In this document: in pieces, positions 61,172-64,000 of the stretch
Layout: each line of letters opens with the position of its first letter
How positions within the stretch are numbered: position 1 is the first letter of the stretch
Origin: Flavobacterium sp.
GTDB taxonomy: Bacteria; Bacteroidota; Bacteroidia; Flavobacteriales; Flavobacteriaceae
Direction of reading: 5' to 3'
Assembly (NCBI RefSeq): GCF_024642105.1
Contig: NZ_JAHEBT010000054.1
Span: forward strand, 141,529 to 205,528
DNA: 64,000 nucleotides
Notes under the pieces: model-generated
What the model saw: the letters and a program-made list of their open reading frames with translations, nothing else
Told to the model about the DNA's origin: nothing
Databases searched by the model: none
Position numbers and translations under genes: made by a program

Positions 61172-62698
61172 ATGATGGGAAAAAGAAAAATTGAAATAAT
61201 GGACACGACACTTCGCGATGGAGAACAAACCTCGGGAGTATCATTTTCTGCTGCAGAAAAATTAACCATTGCACAATTGTTGCTTGAAGAATTAAATATT
61301 GATCGTATTGAAATTGCTTCGGCTCGCGTGAGCGAAGGAGAATTTCAAGGAGTTAAAGGCATTATGGAATGGGCTTCAGCCAAAGGATATACGGATAAAA
61401 TTGAAGTACTCTCTTTTGTAGACGGTGGCGTTTCAATCGAATGGATGAAAAAAGCAGGGGCCAAAGTTCAAAATTTATTGACCAAAGGTTCGCTCAACCA
61501 TTTGACCCATCAATTAAAGAAAACACCCGAACAACATTTTAACGAAATTGCACAAGCAATCGCTTTAGCAAAAGAAAATAACATTGAAACCAACGTCTAT
61601 TTAGAAGATTGGAGCAACGGAATGCGCAATTCTCCAGACTATGTTTTTCAATATTTGGATTTTTTGACACAACAACCTGTTAAAAGAATATTATTACCGG
61701 ATACTTTGGGCGTATTAATTCCGTCCGAGACCTTTGAATTTATTTCAAAAATCACGGCTAAATATCCTAACACCCATTTTGATTTCCACGCGCATAACGA
61801 TTACGATTTAAGTGTTGCCAATGTTATCGAAGCGGTAAAAGCAGGTATTCACGGTTTACATGTTACCGTAAACGGAATGGGAGAACGCGCCGGAAATGCA
61901 CCTCTTGAAAGTACCGTAGCAGTAATCAACGATTTTATTCCAGAAGTAAGCATCAACGTAAAAGAATCGTCTTTGTACTCGGTAAGTAAATTAGTCGAGA
62001 CTTTTACAGGGTATAGAATTCCAGCCAATAAGCCTATTGTGGGAGACAACGTGTTCACACAAACCGCAGGAATTCACGCTGATGGAGACAATAAGAACAA
62101 CTTGTATTTCAATGATTTACTTCCAGAACGTTTTGGAAGAAAAAGAAAATATGCTTTAGGAAAAACTTCCGGAAAAGCCAATATCGAAAAGAATCTTCAG
62201 GAACTAGGATTACACCTCAATCAAGAGGATTTAAAATTGGTTACCCAACGAATTATCGAATTGGGTGACAAAAAAGAAACCGTTACCAAAGAAGATTTAC
62301 CGTACATCATCTCGGATGTTTTGGATAGCCAAACCTATGAAGAACGTATTACCGTTGAGTCTTACGTATTAGTTCACTCCAAAGGAATGCGCCCTTCAAC
62401 AACTCTTTGTCTAAAAATTGACGGAGAAATTATCGAAGAAAATGCACAAGGAGACGGACAATTTGATGCTTTTATGAATGCTTTGGCAAAAATTTACAAA
62501 AGCAAAAAAATGAGTTTGCCCAAATTAGTAGACTACGCTGTGAGAATACCACCAGGAAGTAGCTCGGATGCGTTATGTGAAACCATTATCACTTGGGTCA
62601 ATAACGACAAAGAATTCAAAACCCGCGGATTGGATTCGGACCAAACAGTAGCCGCTATTGTAGCGACTCAAAAAATGCTGAACGTAGTAAGCATCTAA
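61172..62698 (+). CDS. leuA: 2-isopropylmalate synthase-type enzyme (LeuA/citramalate synthase family)
   Basis: A product of about 508 residues with a TIM-barrel start MDTTLRDGEQTSGVSFS, metal ligands in FHAHNDYDLS, VNGMGERAGNAPLE, and a C-terminal LeuA dimer regulatory domain (ITVESYVLVHSKGMRPSTTL... from about 390) for feedback control. The product condenses acetyl-CoA with a 2-oxoacid. Position between leuD and leuB favours isopropylmalate synthesis; citramalate synthase activity for isoleucine cannot be excluded. Confidence 0.8.
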   Translation: MMGKRKIEIMDTTLRDGEQTSGVSFSAAEKLTIAQLLLEELNIDRIEIASARVSEGEFQGVKGIMEWASAKGYTDKIEVLSFVDGGVSIEWMKKAGAKVQNLLTKGSLNHLTHQLKKTPEQHFNEIAQAIALAKENNIETNVYLEDWSNGMRNSPDYVFQYLDFLTQQPVKRILLPDTLGVLIPSETFEFISKITAKYPNTHFDFHAHNDYDLSVANVIEAVKAGIHGLHVTVNGMGERAGNAPLESTVAVINDFIPEVSINVKESSLYSVSKLVETFTGYRIPANKPIVGDNVFTQTAGIHADGDNKNNLYFNDLLPERFGRKRKYALGKTSGKANIEKNLQELGLHLNQEDLKLVTQRIIELGDKKETVTKEDLPYIISDVLDSQTYEERITVESYVLVHSKGMRPSTTLCLKIDGEIIEENAQGDGQFDAFMNALAKIYKSKKMSLPKLVDYAVRIPPGSSSDALCETIITWVNNDKEFKTRGLDSDQTVAAIVATQKMLNVVSI

Positions 62699-62745
62699 AC
62701 ACTGATAGAACGAAATAAAATATATAACACGAAAAATAATATCAA

Positions 62746-63807
62746 ATGAAATTCAATATTGCTCTTTTAGCCGGAGACGGAATAGGACCAGAAGTAATTA
62801 ATGAAGCTGTAAAAGTTTCGGATGCTATTGCAAAAAAATTCAATCACGAAATCAACTGGACTCCAGCATTAACCGGTGCTTGTGCAATCGATGCTGTTGG
62901 CGTTCCTTACCCTGATGAAACACACGAAATCTGTATGAAAGCAGATGCGGTTTTATTTGGCGCTATTGGACACCCAAAATACGACAACGATCCTTCAGCA
63001 AAAGTACGTCCTGAACAAGGTTTGCTATTGATGCGTAAAAAATTAGGATTGTTTGCTAATGTACGTCCTACTTTCACTTTCCCATCTTTGATAGACAATT
63101 CTCCTTTAAAAAGAGAGCGCATTGAAGGTACTGATTTAGTTTTCTTAAGAGAATTAACTGGTGGAATTTACTTTGGAGAAAAAGGAAGAAAAGACAATGG
63201 CGATACTGCTTTTGACAACTGTGTTTACACCAGAGCCGAAGTACAACGTTTGGCTAAAAAAGGTTTCGAATTAGCGATGACTCGTAGCAAAAAATTATGT
63301 TGTGTGGACAAAGCCAACGTATTAGAAACGTCTCGTTTGTGGAGAGAAACCGTTCAGGCAATGGAAAAAGACTATCCTGAAGTGGAAGTATCGTATGAAT
63401 TTGTGGATGCTGTTGCGATGCGATTGGTACAATGGCCTAATTCGTATGACGTTTTGATTACTGAAAACTTATTTGGAGACATCTTAACAGATGAAGCTTC
63501 TGTGATTTCAGGATCAATGGGATTAATGCCATCGGCTTCAGTGGGAGAACACACTTCATTATACGAACCCATTCACGGATCATATCCACAAGCTACCGGA
63601 TTGAATATTGCTAATCCATTGGCTACTATTTTATCAGCAGCCATGATGTTTGAAGATGCTTTCGGATTAAAAGCCGAAGCAGATGCTATTAGAGCAGTAG
63701 TCAACAAATCATTAGCGGAAGGAATTGTTACGGAAGATTTAGCACCAAAAGGAGCTAAAGCTTACAAAACAAGCGAAGTGGGAGATTGGCTAGTCGCTAA
63801 TTTGTAA
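62746..63807 (+). CDS. leuB: 3-isopropylmalate dehydrogenase
   Basis: A 353-residue NAD-dependent dehydrogenase with IALLAGDGIGPEV at the N-terminus, LRELTGGIYFGEKG, and the metal-binding NLFGDILTDEASVISGSMGLMPSAS. It completes the leuC-D-A-B operon and is followed by a terminator. Confidence 0.96.
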   Translation: MKFNIALLAGDGIGPEVINEAVKVSDAIAKKFNHEINWTPALTGACAIDAVGVPYPDETHEICMKADAVLFGAIGHPKYDNDPSAKVRPEQGLLLMRKKLGLFANVRPTFTFPSLIDNSPLKRERIEGTDLVFLRELTGGIYFGEKGRKDNGDTAFDNCVYTRAEVQRLAKKGFELAMTRSKKLCCVDKANVLETSRLWRETVQAMEKDYPEVEVSYEFVDAVAMRLVQWPNSYDVLITENLFGDILTDEASVISGSMGLMPSASVGEHTSLYEPIHGSYPQATGLNIANPLATILSAAMMFEDAFGLKAEADAIRAVVNKSLAEGIVTEDLAPKGAKAYKTSEVGDWLVANL

Positions 63808-63828
63808 TTCACAATCTGATTTAAAATA

Positions 63829-63860
63829 AAAAAGGTGTCAATTTTCATTGACACCTTTTT
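63829..63860. terminator. Bidirectional terminator after leuB
   Basis: AAAAAGGTGTCAAT pairs with ATTGACACCTTTTT over a 4-nt loop, between convergent genes. Confidence 0.88.
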
Positions 63861-63878
63861 ATATATAAAGAAAAAATA

Positions 63879-64000
63879 TTAATATCCTCCTCTACCTCCA
63901 CGGTCTCCACCGCCACGGTTGTTTCCGTAACCTCCGCGTGAATCTCCACCACGGTTGTTGTTAAAACTTCTTCTTTCGCCTTCTGGTTTAGGCTCAGATT
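63879..64000 (-). CDS. C-terminal end of a Gly/Arg-rich (RGG) protein, cut by the window
   Basis: The visible 40 codons end NNNRGGDSRGGYGNNRGGG...GGRGGY. RGG tails of this kind occur in Bacteroidota RRM RNA-binding proteins and some DEAD-box helicases. The preceding part, EPKPEGERRS, is charged. The main domain lies outside the window. Confidence 0.7.
   Translation of the reverse strand, partial: SEPKPEGERRSFNNNRGGDSRGGYGNNRGGGDRGGRGGY

Overview
The window is AT-rich chromosomal DNA of a Flavobacterium-like member of the Bacteroidota. Supporting signs are TAnnTTTG-type -7 promoter boxes, weak ribosome binding sites, a DnaQ-DnaE fused replicative polymerase, the mevalonate pathway, a GH65/GH13 maltodextrin locus, a leuC-leuD-leuA-leuB operon, and lineage-typical small passenger genes (GxxExxY and four-helix-bundle families). 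No rRNA, CRISPR array or conventional transposase was seen.

Layout. 1-9.9 kb: a maltodextrin locus with a LacI-type regulator (cut by the window edge), an MFS sugar transporter, beta-phosphoglucomutase, a GH65 maltose phosphorylase, a secreted esterase and two exported GH13 amylases. Together they would take starch fragments to maltose, cleave maltose phosphorolytically and feed glucose-6-phosphate into glycolysis. 9.9-19.2 kb: housekeeping genes, including a flavoprotein, TspO, mevalonate decarboxylase and kinase, a UbiA prenyltransferase, a pseudouridine synthase and an M3 peptidase.

19.29-44.26 kb: an integrated element of about 25 kb. It is bounded by 20-bp direct repeats, one of which is the 3' end of a tRNA-Leu gene. 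It carries a tyrosine integrase and a small HTH protein on the left. The middle holds cargo: a RelA/SpoT-domain protein, a GNAT protein, an N-formylglutamate amidohydrolase family protein, and many small lipoproteins, membrane and secreted proteins, including GYF_2-domain proteins and two HExxH proteins. The right end is a replication-like module: four imperfect repeats of about 60 bp beside a compact tyrosine recombinase, a PrimPol-SF2 helicase, two genes behind matching palindromic operators, a SEC-C protein, and a ParB-methyltransferase fusion with an altered catalytic motif. No relaxase, conjugation, capsid or terminase gene was recognised, so it is neither an obvious ICE nor an obvious prophage.

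44.3-64 kb: core genome with an M20 peptidase, small hypotheticals, hemW, ruvC, tRNA-Asp, a DUF58 protein, thioredoxin, dnaE, the leu operon, and the end of a Gly/Arg-rich protein.

The most distinctive pattern outside the island is a set of small units bounded by imperfect inverted repeats and placed between co-oriented operon genes. Some carry a small ORF (four-helix bundle between mvaD and mevalonate kinase; GxxExxY beside hemW and between leuC and leuD). Others carry only a 20-60 bp spacer (maltose phosphorylase-esterase gap, gap between the amylases, ruvC-hemW junction). Several of the repeat arms have become coding sequence for the ends of neighbouring proteins.
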